Counted from the stretch's first letter, positions 34,007-45,196 are shown. The stretch is DNA of 64,000 nucleotides from an uncultured Oscillospiraceae bacterium (GCA_947588605.1 CANPYK010000005.1:1-64000); one strand, 5' to 3'. A program made the numbers and translations. The notes: generated by a model not told the origin, from the letters alone.

Positions 34007-34930
34007 TTGAAGAAAACCGTTTCCCTGCTCCTGACGCTCCTGCTGGCCCTGGGCCTGGCCGTCCCGGCCCTGGCGCTCACGCAAAGCGAGGACTTCTACG
34101 TCACCGACGAGACGGGCTCCCTCTCCCAAGAGACGGTGGAGCACGTCCTGGAGGTCAACGACGACCTGGAGGAGTCCTGCGGCGGCGCCCAGATCGTGGT
34201 GGTCTTTGTCAATTGGTTCGGCGACATCGGCGCCGACGAGTACGCCGTCGGCCTCTTCAACGACTGGCAGCTCTCCGACCGGGCCATGCTCCTGGCGGTC
34301 TCCCCCAAGGAAGGGCGCGGCGGCATCACCGTGGGCATGGCCCTGGACGGCCGCTTCACCCCCGGCGACTCCAACAGCTACCTGGACCGCTATTTCTGGG
34401 ACGACTTTGACGACGGCAAGTACGACCGGGCCGTCACCAACCTGGTCGACGAGCTGGCGGACTGGTTCTACGACGAGTACGACGTGGCCCCGCCCTCCCA
34501 GGGCGCATCGAGCTCCTCCGGCGTGCTGGCGGGCCTGGGCATTTTCGGGACGGTCCTGGGCTTTCTCTTCCGGAATCTCTTCATTATCCTGATTTTTGCG
34601 GCGATCATAGCCGTGGTCATTCTTGCCGACCGGCGGCGCTACCGGGGCTACTATACGTCCCTGGGGATGCCCATCCCCCGCTACTACCCCTGGTACATGT
34701 TCACCTCCCGCCCCTACCGCCGCTATAACCCGCCCCCGCGTCCCCGCCCCGGCCCGGGACCGGGCCCGCATGGCCCGACGCCCACATCCCACCGGCCCTC
34801 CCGGCCCTCCGCCCCCGCCCGCCGCTCCGGCAGCGCCGGCTCCTTCGGCGGCCGCTCCTCGGCCCCCAGCCGCCCCAGCCGCCCCACCACCGGCGGCCGC
34901 TCCAACGGCTCCTTCGGCGGGAGAAGATAA
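34007..34930 (+). CDS. TPM-domain membrane protein
   Basis: A 307-residue exported protein with a signal peptide (1-25), a TPM domain (about 30-160, from QSEDFYVTDETGSLSQET to the DGRFTPGDSN region), a membrane helix (about 178-205) and a cytosolic tail rich in Pro, Arg, Gly and Ser. TPM domains occur with LemA and in photosystem-repair-related phosphatases; here the role is unknown. The TTG at 34007 is favoured because GAGG lies 8 bases upstream and the translation begins MKKTVSLLLT. It is last in the xpaC-telA run. Confidence 0.82.
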   Translation: MKKTVSLLLTLLLALGLAVPALALTQSEDFYVTDETGSLSQETVEHVLEVNDDLEESCGGAQIVVVFVNWFGDIGADEYAVGLFNDWQLSDRAMLLAVSPKEGRGGITVGMALDGRFTPGDSNSYLDRYFWDDFDDGKYDRAVTNLVDELADWFYDEYDVAPPSQGASSSSGVLAGLGIFGTVLGFLFRNLFIILIFAAIIAVVILADRRRYRGYYTSLGMPIPRYYPWYMFTSRPYRRYNPPPRPRPGPGPGPHGPTPTSHRPSRPSAPARRSGSAGSFGGRSSAPSRPSRPTTGGRSNGSFGGRR

Positions 34931-34940
34931 ACGAAACGAA

Positions 34941-34975
34941 TTTGCCCCATCTCCAGGCTTTGGAGGTGGGGCAAA
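34941..34975 (+). terminator. Hairpin after the TPM gene
   Basis: A stem of about 15 bp (34941-34955 with 34961-34975) and a 5-base loop just after the last gene of the run. The T run after it is short and interrupted, so termination may be weak. Confidence 0.5.
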
Positions 34976-34979
34976 GCTT

Positions 34980-35720
34980 TGCGCGGCGGGGGAAATCGGA
35001 ACCGCCCGGATGCCCTCCCCCTTCGCTTCCCCCTGCCCCGCCCTGCGAGGAGGGGGCTCCGAGACGGGGGCGGGTGCGGATTATCGGGACCATTCCGTTA
35101 TCGCAACCTCTTTTGCCCCTCCTAGGTCGGGGTGGCGCGAAGCGCCGGGGTGGTGCTATGATCCGTTCATCGGAAGTATCAGTTACGCTCCACGGGCTCG
35201 AATGCCCCGCCGCCGCGGCGGCACCCCTTTTTCCGAAAAAGGGGTCGAGGGAAATAAGGATGCGGCGCTTCGCGCCGCGTTTATATAAAAATTGCGCCGC
35301 AAAGCGGCGCAAACCTTTTTAAGCCCCCTCCTCGTAGGAGGGGGGCAGGGGGGGAAGCGAGCGTGGGAGGACGGGGCGGTCCCGATGACCCGCAGGGTAT
35401 AAATGCCGCCGTAGGGGTCGCCGTCCCCGGCGACCCGCCCCTCGTCTATTGACACAATTCGAACACCGCCGTACGGGCCGCCGCCCAGGTTGGCCCTGCC
35501 CCGGTTGACCACCAATTTCCGTTTTATCGGAACCGTTCCCGTCACGCCACGTGGCACGGGCGGACACATGGGTCCGCCCGTCCCCCGTCCCCGCCGCGCG
35601 GACAAATCAAAGAATGCGCCACAGGCGCAAACCTTTTAAAGCCCCCTCCTCGTAGGAGGGGGGCAGGGGGGAAGCGAGCGTGGGAGGACGGGATGCCTTC
35701 GAAAAAGCGCGCAAATCAAC
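34980..35720. repeat. Mosaic repeats before the NlpC/P60 gene
   Basis: No gene. Modules include the GC-rich 'ctgcgaggaggggg' variant (near 35041), a copy of the 'ggggtggcgcgaagcgccgggg' hairpin (near 35129), 'ccctttttccgaaaaagggg' (near 35223), 'gcgccgcaaagcggcgc', two CTCCTCGTAGGAGG modules (about 35327-35365 and 35640-35680) and 'cgccgtacgggccgcc'. Confidence 0.72.
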
Positions 35721-35723
35721 GGA

Positions 35724-35751
35724 AAGCCCCCGGCCGATCGGTCGGGGGCTT
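35724..35751 (-). terminator. Hairpin after the NlpC/P60 gene
   Basis: A near-perfect GC-rich inverted repeat (AAGCCCCCG...CGGGGGCTT) lies 17 bases past the stop. The minus-strand T run is weak. Confidence 0.5.
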
Positions 35752-35767
35752 GACGGTTTTCTTGGCT

Positions 35768-36679
35768 TCAGATGACTCTCGCGCCGCAGTAGAAGCGCTG
35801 GGAGTAGTGGGTGCTGTCGAGGTCGGAGATGATGACGCCGACGCGGGAGTTGGAGGCGTGGACGAACTGGCCGTTGCCGATGTACATGCCTACGTGGTAC
35901 ATGACCTTGCCGCCGTCCTTGGAGAAGAAGACCAGGTCACCGGGCTGGAGCTCGTCACGCTTTAAGCGGTTGGGGAGGGCCTTGTACTGGGAGGTGGCGC
36001 CGCGCTCGATCTTATAGCCGAACTGGCCGTAGACGTAGTACATAAGGCCGGAGCAGTCAAAGCCGCGGGAGGGGGATTCCTCGCCGTAGACGTATTTGTA
36101 GCCCACGAACTGGAGGGCGTAGTTGGCGATCTGCTGGCCCAGGGAGAGGGTCTCGGACTTGACGGAGGTGTAGCTGGGGCCCCCGCCGGTGATCTTCATG
36201 TAGTCGGAGCGTATGTAACCGGTACCGTCCTGGGTGACCACCTTGTACCAGCCGTTGTTGATGCCGATGACGGAGAGCGTCTCGCCCTCGTCGTACATGG
36301 TGATGACGGCCTTGTCGGTGGAGGGGCCCTTGCGCATCCGGACCTTTTTGCCGATGACGGTGCCGGTGGCCTTGAAGTTCTCGGCCTTCAGCACGTCGGT
36401 GAGGTACTCGCTGGCCACATAGCCCACGGTGCCGGCGTAGTTTATTTTGTACCAGTCGGCATTGGTCTTCTCCAGGATCACCACGATGGTGCCGCCGGCG
36501 ATGATGCCCACCCGGTCGTTGTCGGTGGAGGGGCCGGAGCGGATGTTGAGGGCCGCGGTGTCCACCGTGGCGGCGCCCCAGGCGATCTCCACGGAGTCGG
36601 CCAGGGCGGTGGCGCTCATAAGGCCCGTCAGGATGACCAGCGCCATGAGGAATGCCAGGACCTTCTTTTGTGTCTTCAT
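35768..36679 (-). CDS. Secreted NlpC/P60 endopeptidase with two SH3b domains
   Basis: A 303-residue exported cell-wall hydrolase. Signal peptide 1-27; SH3b domain 1 (about 38-95, TAALNIRSGPSTDNDRVG); SH3b domain 2 (about 102-165, KKVRMRKGPSTDKAV); NlpC/P60 domain (about 180-303) with catalytic C209 in FDCSGLMYY, H262 in YHVGMYIG and H274 in FVHASN. It should cut gamma-D-Glu-diaminopimelate or related peptide bonds. ATG 36679 starts the signal peptide MKTQKKVLAF. It lies 20 bases after the small gene upstream, in one operon. Confidence 0.93.
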   Translation of the reverse strand: MKTQKKVLAFLMALVILTGLMSATALADSVEIAWGAATVDTAALNIRSGPSTDNDRVGIIAGGTIVVILEKTNADWYKINYAGTVGYVASEYLTDVLKAENFKATGTVIGKKVRMRKGPSTDKAVITMYDEGETLSVIGINNGWYKVVTQDGTGYIRSDYMKITGGGPSYTSVKSETLSLGQQIANYALQFVGYKYVYGEESPSRGFDCSGLMYYVYGQFGYKIERGATSQYKALPNRLKRDELQPGDLVFFSKDGGKVMYHVGMYIGNGQFVHASNSRVGVIISDLDSTHYSQRFYCGARVI

Positions 36680-36699
36680 CTTTTGTATAAGTCCTTTCG

Positions 36700-36996
36700 T
36701 CACTTGGCTGAGAGCGCCCGCTCCAGCCACACCGACGCCACGTCCATCGCGGCGTACAACCCGCTTTTCTCTGTCTTCTTGACCACACGGTCACGGGATT
36801 TGAGGTCGGGGTCCGTCAGCTGGAGCTGGACGGAGACCCGCGTGGCCACGTCCATATCGTCCACCTTTTTGGTGTCCGTGACCTGCATCATGATGATATA
36901 CTTGTCCGCCATGCTGCCGTAATAGAGGATGTTGTCCAGCCTGCGAAGGGGCCGGCCGCGATACTCCAGCAGCTTATTACCAGTCGCGCTTGCCAT
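36700..36996 (-). CDS. Conserved-looking small protein of unknown function
   Basis: A 98-residue soluble protein, not recognised. It begins MASATGNKLLEYRGRPLRRL and contains an IIMMQVTDTKKVDDMDVATR stretch and a helical C terminus. GGGAGG lies 8 bases before the ATG, and a near-perfect promoter lies 33 bases further up. It is co-transcribed with the NlpC/P60 gene, so it may belong to envelope or growth control, but nothing in the sequence shows its function. Confidence 0.72.
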   Translation of the reverse strand: MASATGNKLLEYRGRPLRRLDNILYYGSMADKYIIMMQVTDTKKVDDMDVATRVSVQLQLTDPDLKSRDRVVKKTEKSGLYAAMDVASVWLERALSAK

Positions 36997-37028
36997 TTGG
37001 GAACCTCCCGGAACGTTATCGTAACCAA

Positions 37029-37057
37029 ATTGTAACACATTGTTTCCTCTTTGTCAA
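37029..37057 (-). promoter_or_regulatory. Promoter of the small gene and NlpC/P60 operon
   Basis: On the minus strand: TTGACA (37052-37057), 17-bp spacer, TACAAT (37029-37034). Confidence 0.78.
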
Positions 37058-37235
37058 TATCAAATTTTCCTGCCGCCAAAGGACGCTTTTGTGTGGCTTT
37101 TGCCGCAAGATGTGGGGTTTGCGGGAATTTTTCACGCAAAATCTTGACGATTCCCGGCGAATTCGGCCAAAACCCGCCAAAAAAGGGGCGGAAAAAATAG
37201 TTACAAAATTGTAAACATTTTTTCCGCGAATTCCC

Positions 37236-37264
37236 TTGACGCCCGCCTTTCCCTGTGCTATACT
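37236..37264 (+). promoter_or_regulatory. Promoter of the metal-efflux operon
   Basis: TTGACG (37236-37241), 17-bp spacer, TATACT (37259-37264), just upstream of the operator. Confidence 0.72.
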
Positions 37265-37278
37265 CTGACCATCAACAC

Positions 37279-37294
37279 ATGAACACTTGTTCAT
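37279..37294 (+). promoter_or_regulatory. ArsR/SmtB-type operator
   Basis: A perfect inverted repeat ATGAACA-CT-TGTTCAT covers the expected transcription start. Its form (ATGAACA half-sites) matches operators of CadC/CzrA-like repressors, so the regulator encoded next probably represses its own operon. Confidence 0.78.
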
Positions 37295-37312
37295 ATGAAA
37301 GGATGAGCCATT

Positions 37313-37672
37313 GTGGAAGAGAAAAACGAGCTCCTGTGCGACGAGCCCGCCGCCCATCTGGACGTGGTGGACCGGGTCCGGGACGTGCTGCCGGAGGACG
37401 ACACGCTCTACGAGCTGGCGGACCTTTTCAAGATGTTCGGCGACTCCACCAGAATGAAGATCCTCTTTGTGCTCATGGAGTCGGAGATGTGCGTCTGCGA
37501 CATCGCGGAGCTGCTGGGCATCAGCCAATCGGCCATTTCCCACCAGCTGCGCATTTTGAAGCAGGCCAAGCTCATCTCCTCCCGCCGGGAGGGCAAGAAC
37601 ATCGTCTGCTTCCTGGCCGACGACCATGTGCGGAGTATTATCGATCAAGGCTTGAACCACGTTCTGGAGTAA
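37313..37672 (+). CDS. ArsR/SmtB-family metal-sensing repressor (CadC/CzrA-like)
   Basis: A 119-residue winged-helix repressor. Metal-site cysteines are visible in EMCVCDIAELL (C60, C62), and a possible N-terminal ligand is C9. The recognition helix is SQSAISHQLRILKQAKL. The last helix has the pattern DDHVRSIIDQGLNH, which could form an alpha-5 metal site. GTG 37313 is the start, 9 bases after AAAGGA. It should release DNA on binding Zn, Cd or Pb. First gene of an operon with the HMA protein and ATPase. Confidence 0.92.
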   Translation: MEEKNELLCDEPAAHLDVVDRVRDVLPEDDTLYELADLFKMFGDSTRMKILFVLMESEMCVCDIAELLGISQSAISHQLRILKQAKLISSRREGKNIVCFLADDHVRSIIDQGLNHVLE

Positions 37673-37698
37673 CATCAAAATATAAGGAGGATCTACAT

Positions 37699-37917
37699 AT
37701 GAAAAAGATTTTTCGTCTGAAGGACCTGGACTGCGCCAACTGCGCGGCCAAGATGGAGCGGCACATCAAAAAGATCGACGGCGTCAACGACGCCAGCGTC
37801 AATTTCCTCACCCAGAAGATGACCGTGGACGCCGACGAGGGGCGTTTTGAGGAGATCATGGACGAGGTCGTCAGGCTCTGCCGCAAGGTGGAGCCGGACT
37901 GCGTCATCGTGAGGTGA
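37699..37917 (+). CDS. Free-standing heavy-metal-associated (HMA) domain protein
   Basis: A 72-residue ferredoxin-like HMA domain with the metal-binding motif LDCANCAAKME near the N terminus. The P-type ATPase encoded four bases downstream lacks this domain, so it probably supplies the metal-binding or chaperone function in trans. AAGGAGG precedes the ATG. Confidence 0.9.
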   Translation: MKKIFRLKDLDCANCAAKMERHIKKIDGVNDASVNFLTQKMTVDADEGRFEEIMDEVVRLCRKVEPDCVIVR

Positions 37918-37921
37918 CGGT

Positions 37922-39760
<1,839 letters not shown>

Positions 39761-40517
39761 AGCCGCCGCCACGAGGGGGAACGTGGGCACGGGCGGGTTT
39801 AGGACCCGCCCGTGCAGTTTACAATTTACCTTCAATCAACGCCGTAGGGGCCGCCACTCCTGGCGGCCCGCGTTGCGATGACCTCCAATGTCGGTTAAAT
39901 GGGATAACCTCCCATATTCCCTGTAGGGGCGGGTTCCAACCCGCCCTTGCGCGGTTGCGTGACGGAAACAGGTCCGATAAAACGGGAAATGTCGGTTATC
40001 GGGGGGCATGGGCCGCTGTGGGCAGCGGCCCGTACGGCGTTGGTCGGGACGGGTCAATAGTCGAGAGGCGGGTCGCCCGGGAGGGCGACCCCTACGGCAG
40101 TGTTTATACCCTGCGGGTCGTCGGGACCGCCCTGTCATCCCACGCTCGCTTCTCCCCTGCCCCCCTCCTACGAGGAGGGGGCGAAAAAGGTTGCGCCGCT
40201 TTGCGGCGCAATTTTTTATAAACGCGGCGCGAAGCGCCGCAACCTTATTCCCCCGACCCCTTTTTCGGAAAAAGGGGTGCCGCCGCGGCGGCGGGGTATT
40301 CGAGCCTTCGTCTCTCGTCCCCCGTCTTAGCCTTCCCCACAAAGTGGGGAAGGTGGCGCCCGCAGGCGCCGGATGAGGTCGGTGCGTTCATCGCAGCCGC
40401 CCAAAGCCCTTCGGCTCCCACCTCACCCCTGCCCCTCCCCGCCCTGCGGGGAGGGCTCTGAGACGGAGCGGGTGCGATGATTCGGAAGCTTTTCCACAAC
40501 ATTTTCCTCCCCATCGA
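39761..40517. repeat. Mosaic repeats after the metal-efflux operon
   Basis: No gene. Modules: a variant of the GCGGGTTTAG palindrome (near 39790), 'cgccgtaggggccgcc', GCGGGTTCCAACCCGC (near 39928), 'gggtcgcccgggagggcgaccc', CTCCTACGAGGAGG (about 40147-40185), 'gcgccgctttgcggcgc', 'ccctttttcggaaaaagggg' and CGCCCGCAGGCGCC (near 40357). Confidence 0.73.
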
Positions 40518-40611
40518 GCCATTTTTTCCGGCGGCATGTACGTCGGAAAAAATTCGCACGTATCCCCTTTGGCATTGGAAGGCCGCTTTGCGGCCTTCCA
40601 AGCCAGCTTCT
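40518..40611 (-). repeat. Gene-end repeat, copy T5 (internal part missing)
   Basis: Lies directly past the DUF975 stop. The GGAAGGCCGC/GCGGCCTTCC hairpin and the distal A/T-flanked 'cgacgtacatgccg' hairpin are present. The GAATTC-tipped stem is absent, leaving only 'ttcgcacg', which looks like an internal deletion. Confidence 0.65.
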
Positions 40612-41403
40612 TTAAAACTGTATCTCCGGACCGGGATCGGGGCGGTAGGCGGGGAGGAGCTCCTTGTAGAATTCGGCGCGGGTGAGGTAGGTATAGGGGG
40701 TGAGGTAGATGTTCAGCAGGGGGACGCCGATCAGGGTGGTGACGAGGCCCGCGCCCAAGTACCAGAAGATGAAGGAGAACTCCAGCTTGAAAAGCCGCCA
40801 CTTGTGGCCGCGCATGAGGCGCGCGGACTCCTTCAGGCACTGGATGGGGCCCTTGGAGGGGTCGTCCACCAGGATCATGACGGACATGGAGAGCATCAGC
40901 GCGGCGACGACGCCGGGGACCACCAGGAAAATGGAGCCCAGGCCCACGATGAGGCCCGTGAGGAGGCTGATGACCAGGGCCTTCCACATCACCTGGAAGC
41001 CGAAAAGAAGGCTGGAGACATGCGTCTCCTCCCCCCGGCTCTCCCGGAGGATGTGGTTGGTGTAGCCCACGGACAGGGGGATGCTCATCAGGGAGATCAG
41101 CACCGACAGGACGATGCCGAAGGTGTTCCTGGCGAAGGAGTTGACGCTGGGCATACCGGCTATGATGTCGTTGAAGACCTGCTCCATCTCCTCGGGGGTG
41201 GCGGTCGCGAGCTTGTCGGCGGAGGCGGCGATCTGGTCCATGAGGCGGCGGGACCAGTCGTTGGTGCCGTCCAGCTCCCCGGACAGCCAGGAGAGCATCG
41301 TGTCGGCCACGATGAAGATGAGGGCGATCAGTAAAATGGCGCCGAGCCGCCGGCGCAGCGTGGACTTGGCCCGGAGCTTCAAAACGCGCGAGGTTGAACC
41401 CAT
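40612..41403 (-). CDS. DUF975-family integral membrane protein
   Basis: A 263-residue protein with about five to six membrane segments. The N-terminal LRAKSTLRRRLGAILLIAL, the later FQVMWKALVISLLTGLIVGL and LRESRGEETHVSSLLFGF fit the DUF975 family of Firmicutes. Function unknown; many relatives are annotated only by the domain. It is monocistronic, with a promoter just upstream and gene-end repeat T5 downstream. Confidence 0.82.
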   Translation of the reverse strand: MGSTSRVLKLRAKSTLRRRLGAILLIALIFIVADTMLSWLSGELDGTNDWSRRLMDQIAASADKLATATPEEMEQVFNDIIAGMPSVNSFARNTFGIVLSVLISLMSIPLSVGYTNHILRESRGEETHVSSLLFGFQVMWKALVISLLTGLIVGLGSIFLVVPGVVAALMLSMSVMILVDDPSKGPIQCLKESARLMRGHKWRLFKLEFSFIFWYLGAGLVTTLIGVPLLNIYLTPYTYLTRAEFYKELLPAYRPDPGPEIQF

Positions 41404-41442
41404 GGTCTTATCTCCCTTCCAGCGGGTCAGTTTTCTGCATCT

Positions 41443-41470
41443 ATCATAATCTTTTTATAAAATTTGTCAA
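41443..41470 (-). promoter_or_regulatory. Promoter of DUF975 gene
   Basis: On the minus strand: TTGACA (41465-41470), 16-bp spacer, TATGAT (41443-41448), starting just past the purL terminator. Confidence 0.65.
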
Positions 41471-41474
41471 GGGG

Positions 41475-41509
41475 AAAAAGGGGGCCGGATATCACCGGCC
41501 CCCTTTTTT
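41475..41509 (-). terminator. Terminator of the purine operon
   Basis: GGGGGCCGG (41480-41488) pairs with CCGGCCCCC (41495-41503). T runs flank it on both strands, so it can stop transcription in either direction. It lies three bases past the purL stop. Confidence 0.88.
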
Positions 41510-41511
41510 GC

Positions 41512-44500
41512 TTATTTGAAGTATTCCACGCCGGCGCGGAAGAGCTTCATGTCGAACTCGCCGGGGACGTTCTTGTAGAGCCCGCCGACGCGTTCGGAGT
41601 GGCCCATCTTGCCGAAGACGCGCCCATCGGGGCTTGTGATGCCCTCGATGGCGGCCACGGAGCCGTTGGGATTGTGGGCGATGTCCATGGTGGGGCGGCC
41701 GGCGAAGTCCACGTACTGGGTGGCGATCTGGCCCTTTTCCGCCAGCTGCGCCACGGTCTGGGCGCTGGCCAGGAACTTGCCCTCGCCGTGGGAGATGGGG
41801 ACGGTGTAGATCTCCCCGGGGTTCGTGAGGGCCAGCCAGGGGGATTTGTTGGACGCCACGCGGGTGCGCACCAGGCGCGACTGGTGGCGGCCGATGGTGT
41901 TGAAGGTCAGGGTGGGACAATTGGGGTCGGTGTCCACGATCTTGCCGAAGGGCACCAGGCCCAGCTTGACCAGCGCCTGGAAGCCGTTGCAGATGCCGCC
42001 CATCAGGCCGTCCCGGCGCTCTAAAAGCTCGGTGACGGCGTCCCGGACCTCGCCGGCGCGGAAGAAGGCGGTGATGAACTTGCCGGAGCCGTCCGGCTCG
42101 TCGCCGCCGGAGAAGCCGCCGGGGACGAAGATGATCTGGCTCTCCCCCACCAGCTTTGCGAATTCCTCGGCGCTGCGGGCGATGGCGGCGCTGGTCTGGT
42201 TGCGGACCACGAAAATTTTTGCCTCCGCCCCCGCCTCCTCGAAGGCCCGGGCGGTGTCAAATTCGCAGTTGGTGCCGGGGAACACGGGGATGAGCACCCG
42301 GGGCCGGGCGCATTTGACCTTGGGGGACACGCGGGTGATGGCGGTGAAGCTGTACTCCGGCGCGGGGACGGAATCCCCGGCGCGGGTGGGATAGACCCGC
42401 TCCAGCTTCCCCTCCCAGGCCGCCCGGACGTCCTCCAGAAGGACGCTCTCGCCGCCCAAAGTGATGACGGGGTCCAATGTCGTCTGACCAAGGACAAATT
42501 CATCGGTGTCGCCGGTCATTTCCAGGATGAAGGAGCCGTAGGCGCGGCCAAATAGCTCCTCTTTTTGAACATCCGGCGCGAAGGCAAAGCCCACGCCGTT
42601 GCCCAGGCACATCTTGAAGACGCCCTCCGCCGCGCCGCCGTAAGCGGGCGTCCAGGCGGAGACGGCCGCGCCGCTCATCAAAAGGCCGTGGACCTTGTCA
42701 AAGAGCTTTTTGAGGCTGTCGGCGGTGGGAAGGCCGTCCTTCGTCTCCGGCTTCAGCCACACGACCTTGCGGCCGGGGGCCTTGAATTCCGGGGAACGGA
42801 CCTGGTCCTCGGTGCCCATGGTGACGGCGAAGGAGACGAGGGTGGGCGGCACGTCCAGGTCCTCAAAGGAGCCGGACATGGAGTCCTTGCCGCCGATGGA
42901 GCCGATGCCCAGCTCCCGCTGGGCCTTCAGCGCGCCGAGAAGCGCCGCCAGGGGCTGGCCCCAGCGCTCCGGCTTTGCGCCGGGGCGGCAGAAATATTCC
43001 TGGAAGGTGAGGTACACGTCCTCAAAGGACGCGCCGGCGGCGATGAGCTTGCTCACCGATTCCACCACCGCCAGGTACGCGCCCTTGAAGGGGCTGGCCT
43101 CCATGACGGCGGGGTCGTAGCCCCAGGCCATGAAGGAGCAGGCGTCGGTATGGCCGTGGTCCAGAGGCAGGCGATGGGCCATGGCCTCGATGGGCGTGAG
43201 CTGATTTTTTCCGCCGAAGGGCATGAGCAAACTGGCCGCGCCGATGGTGGAGTCAAAGCGCTCGGAAAGGCCCCGCTTGGAGCAGACGTTGAGGTCGGAA
43301 GCCAGGGCCAGCAGGTCCTCCGCGAAGGACCCGGCGGGCCGGGGCTCCACGGCCTTTTCGGCGGGGACCTTGATGGCGGTGTGCTTGGGCGCGCCGTTGG
43401 TGTTCAAAAAGTCACGGGAGATGTCCACGATCTTTTTGCCGTTCCACTCCATGACGAGGCGCGGCTCGGCGGTGACCACGGCGATGACGGTGGACTCCAG
43501 ATTCTCCCCGTCCGCCAGGGCCATGAAGGCGTCCCGGTCCTCCGGGGCCACCACCACGGCCATGCGCTCCTGGGACTCGGAGATGGCAAGCTCCGTGCCG
43601 TCCAGCCCATCGTACTTCCTGGGCACGGCGTTGAGGTCGATATAGAGGCCGTCGGCCAACTCCCCCACCGCCACGCTGACACCGCCCGCGCCGAAGTCGT
43701 TGCACCGCTTGATGAGCCGGGTGGCGTCGGGGTTGCGGAAAAGGCGCTGGAGCTTGCGCTCCTCGGGGGCGTTGCCCTTCTGGACCTCCGCCCCGCAGGT
43801 CTCCACGGAGTGGGCGTTGTGGGCCTTGGAGGAGCCGGTGGCCCCGCCGATGCCGTCCCGGCCGGTGCGGCCGCCGAGTAAGATCACGATATCCCCCGGC
43901 GCGGGGACCTCCCGCCGGACGTTGGAGGCCGGGGCCGCGCCCAGGACCGCGCCGATCTCCATGTGCTTGGCCGCGTATCCGGGGTGGTAGATCTCGTCCA
44001 CGATGCCCGTGGCAAGGCCGATCTGGTTGCCGTAGGAGCTGTACCCCGCCGCCGCGCCGGTGACCAGCTTGCGCTGGGGAAGCTTCCCGGCCATGGTGTC
44101 GCTCACGGGCACCGTAGGGTCGGAAGCGCCGGTGACGCGCATGGCGGCGTAGACGTAGCTGCGCCCGGAGAGGGGGTCCCGGATGGCGCCGCCGATGCAG
44201 GTGGCCGCGCCGCCGAAGGGCTCGATCTCCGTAGGGTGGTTGTGCGTCTCGTTTTTGAAGAGCAAAAGCCAGTCCTGCACCTCGCCGTCCACGGTAATTT
44301 TAATTTTCACCGTGCAGGCGTTGATCTCCTCGGACTCGTCGAGCTTGGGGAGAAGGCCCCGCTTTTTGAGGTATTTCGCGCCCACGGTGGCGATATCCAT
44401 GAGGCACATGGGCTTTTTGTCGCCGCAATACTCCCGCATGGCCAGGTAGATCTCAAACTCCTCCTGGCACAGGGGGTCCTCAAACTCCACGCTGTCGATC

Positions 44501-45186
44501 TGGGTGAGGAAGGTGGTGTGGCGGCAGTGGTCGGACCAGTAGGTGTCGATCATGCGGATCTCGGTGATGGTGGGCTCCCGCCCCTCGGAGGCGAAGTAGT
44601 CCCGGCAGAACAGGAGGTCGTCCGCGTCCATGGCAAGGCCGTACCTTTTGACGAAGTCCTCGATGCCGTCGTGGGTGAGGGCGGTGAAGCCCTCCAGCGT
44701 CTCCACCGCGGTGGGGATGGCGTAGTCGGTCCGGAGTGTCTCGGGCTTGTCCAAAGACGCCTCCCGTGCCTCTACGGGGTTTATCACATATTTCTTGACC
44801 TTCTGAAGGTCGCTCTGCGACAGCCGCCCCCGCAGAACGTAGACCTTGGCGGTGCGGACCGTGGGGCGCTCGCCGTGGGAGATGATCTGGATGCACTGGG
44901 CCGCCGAGTCCGCCCGCTGGTCGAACTGCCCCGGCAGGTACTCCACGGCGAAGACGGTCCCCTCCGCCTCCAGCTCCTCGTAGGTCACGTCCAGCTGGGG
45001 CTCGGAGAAGACGGTGCGCACCGCCGTCTTAAAGAGCGCCTCGTCGATGCCCTCCACGTCGTAGCGGTTGAGCACCCGCAGGCCCCGCAGATTTTTGACG
45101 CCCAGAAGCTCCCGGAGGTCGGACGCCAGGGCGTCGGCCTCCAGCGTCAGGCCGTTTCGTTTCTCCACAAATACTCTGTAAACCAT
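41512..45186 (-). CDS. purL: Phosphoribosylformylglycinamidine synthase (single-chain)
   Basis: A 1224-residue enzyme catalysing the ATP- and glutamine-dependent FGAR to FGAM step of purine synthesis. The N-terminal region (about 1-165) and two AIRS-like ATP-binding halves (about 170-650 and 670-960) contain WSDHCRHTTF, FKNETHNHPTEIEPFGGAAT and GGKDSMSGSF. The C-terminal class I glutaminase (about 970-1224) begins RPRVLIPVFPGTNCEFDTA, with the catalytic C1066 in GGICNGFQAL and a late PISHGEGKF. The length is typical of the clostridial single-chain form, so no purS or purQ is expected. Last gene of the operon. Confidence 0.96.
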   Translation of the reverse strand: MVYRVFVEKRNGLTLEADALASDLRELLGVKNLRGLRVLNRYDVEGIDEALFKTAVRTVFSEPQLDVTYEELEAEGTVFAVEYLPGQFDQRADSAAQCIQIISHGERPTVRTAKVYVLRGRLSQSDLQKVKKYVINPVEAREASLDKPETLRTDYAIPTAVETLEGFTALTHDGIEDFVKRYGLAMDADDLLFCRDYFASEGREPTITEIRMIDTYWSDHCRHTTFLTQIDSVEFEDPLCQEEFEIYLAMREYCGDKKPMCLMDIATVGAKYLKKRGLLPKLDESEEINACTVKIKITVDGEVQDWLLLFKNETHNHPTEIEPFGGAATCIGGAIRDPLSGRSYVYAAMRVTGASDPTVPVSDTMAGKLPQRKLVTGAAAGYSSYGNQIGLATGIVDEIYHPGYAAKHMEIGAVLGAAPASNVRREVPAPGDIVILLGGRTGRDGIGGATGSSKAHNAHSVETCGAEVQKGNAPEERKLQRLFRNPDATRLIKRCNDFGAGGVSVAVGELADGLYIDLNAVPRKYDGLDGTELAISESQERMAVVVAPEDRDAFMALADGENLESTVIAVVTAEPRLVMEWNGKKIVDISRDFLNTNGAPKHTAIKVPAEKAVEPRPAGSFAEDLLALASDLNVCSKRGLSERFDSTIGAASLLMPFGGKNQLTPIEAMAHRLPLDHGHTDACSFMAWGYDPAVMEASPFKGAYLAVVESVSKLIAAGASFEDVYLTFQEYFCRPGAKPERWGQPLAALLGALKAQRELGIGSIGGKDSMSGSFEDLDVPPTLVSFAVTMGTEDQVRSPEFKAPGRKVVWLKPETKDGLPTADSLKKLFDKVHGLLMSGAAVSAWTPAYGGAAEGVFKMCLGNGVGFAFAPDVQKEELFGRAYGSFILEMTGDTDEFVLGQTTLDPVITLGGESVLLEDVRAAWEGKLERVYPTRAGDSVPAPEYSFTAITRVSPKVKCARPRVLIPVFPGTNCEFDTARAFEEAGAEAKIFVVRNQTSAAIARSAEEFAKLVGESQIIFVPGGFSGGDEPDGSGKFITAFFRAGEVRDAVTELLERRDGLMGGICNGFQALVKLGLVPFGKIVDTDPNCPTLTFNTIGRHQSRLVRTRVASNKSPWLALTNPGEIYTVPISHGEGKFLASAQTVAQLAEKGQIATQYVDFAGRPTMDIAHNPNGSVAAIEGITSPDGRVFGKMGHSERVGGLYKNVPGEFDMKLFRAGVEYFK

Positions 45187-45196
45187 GTCTGCCCTC

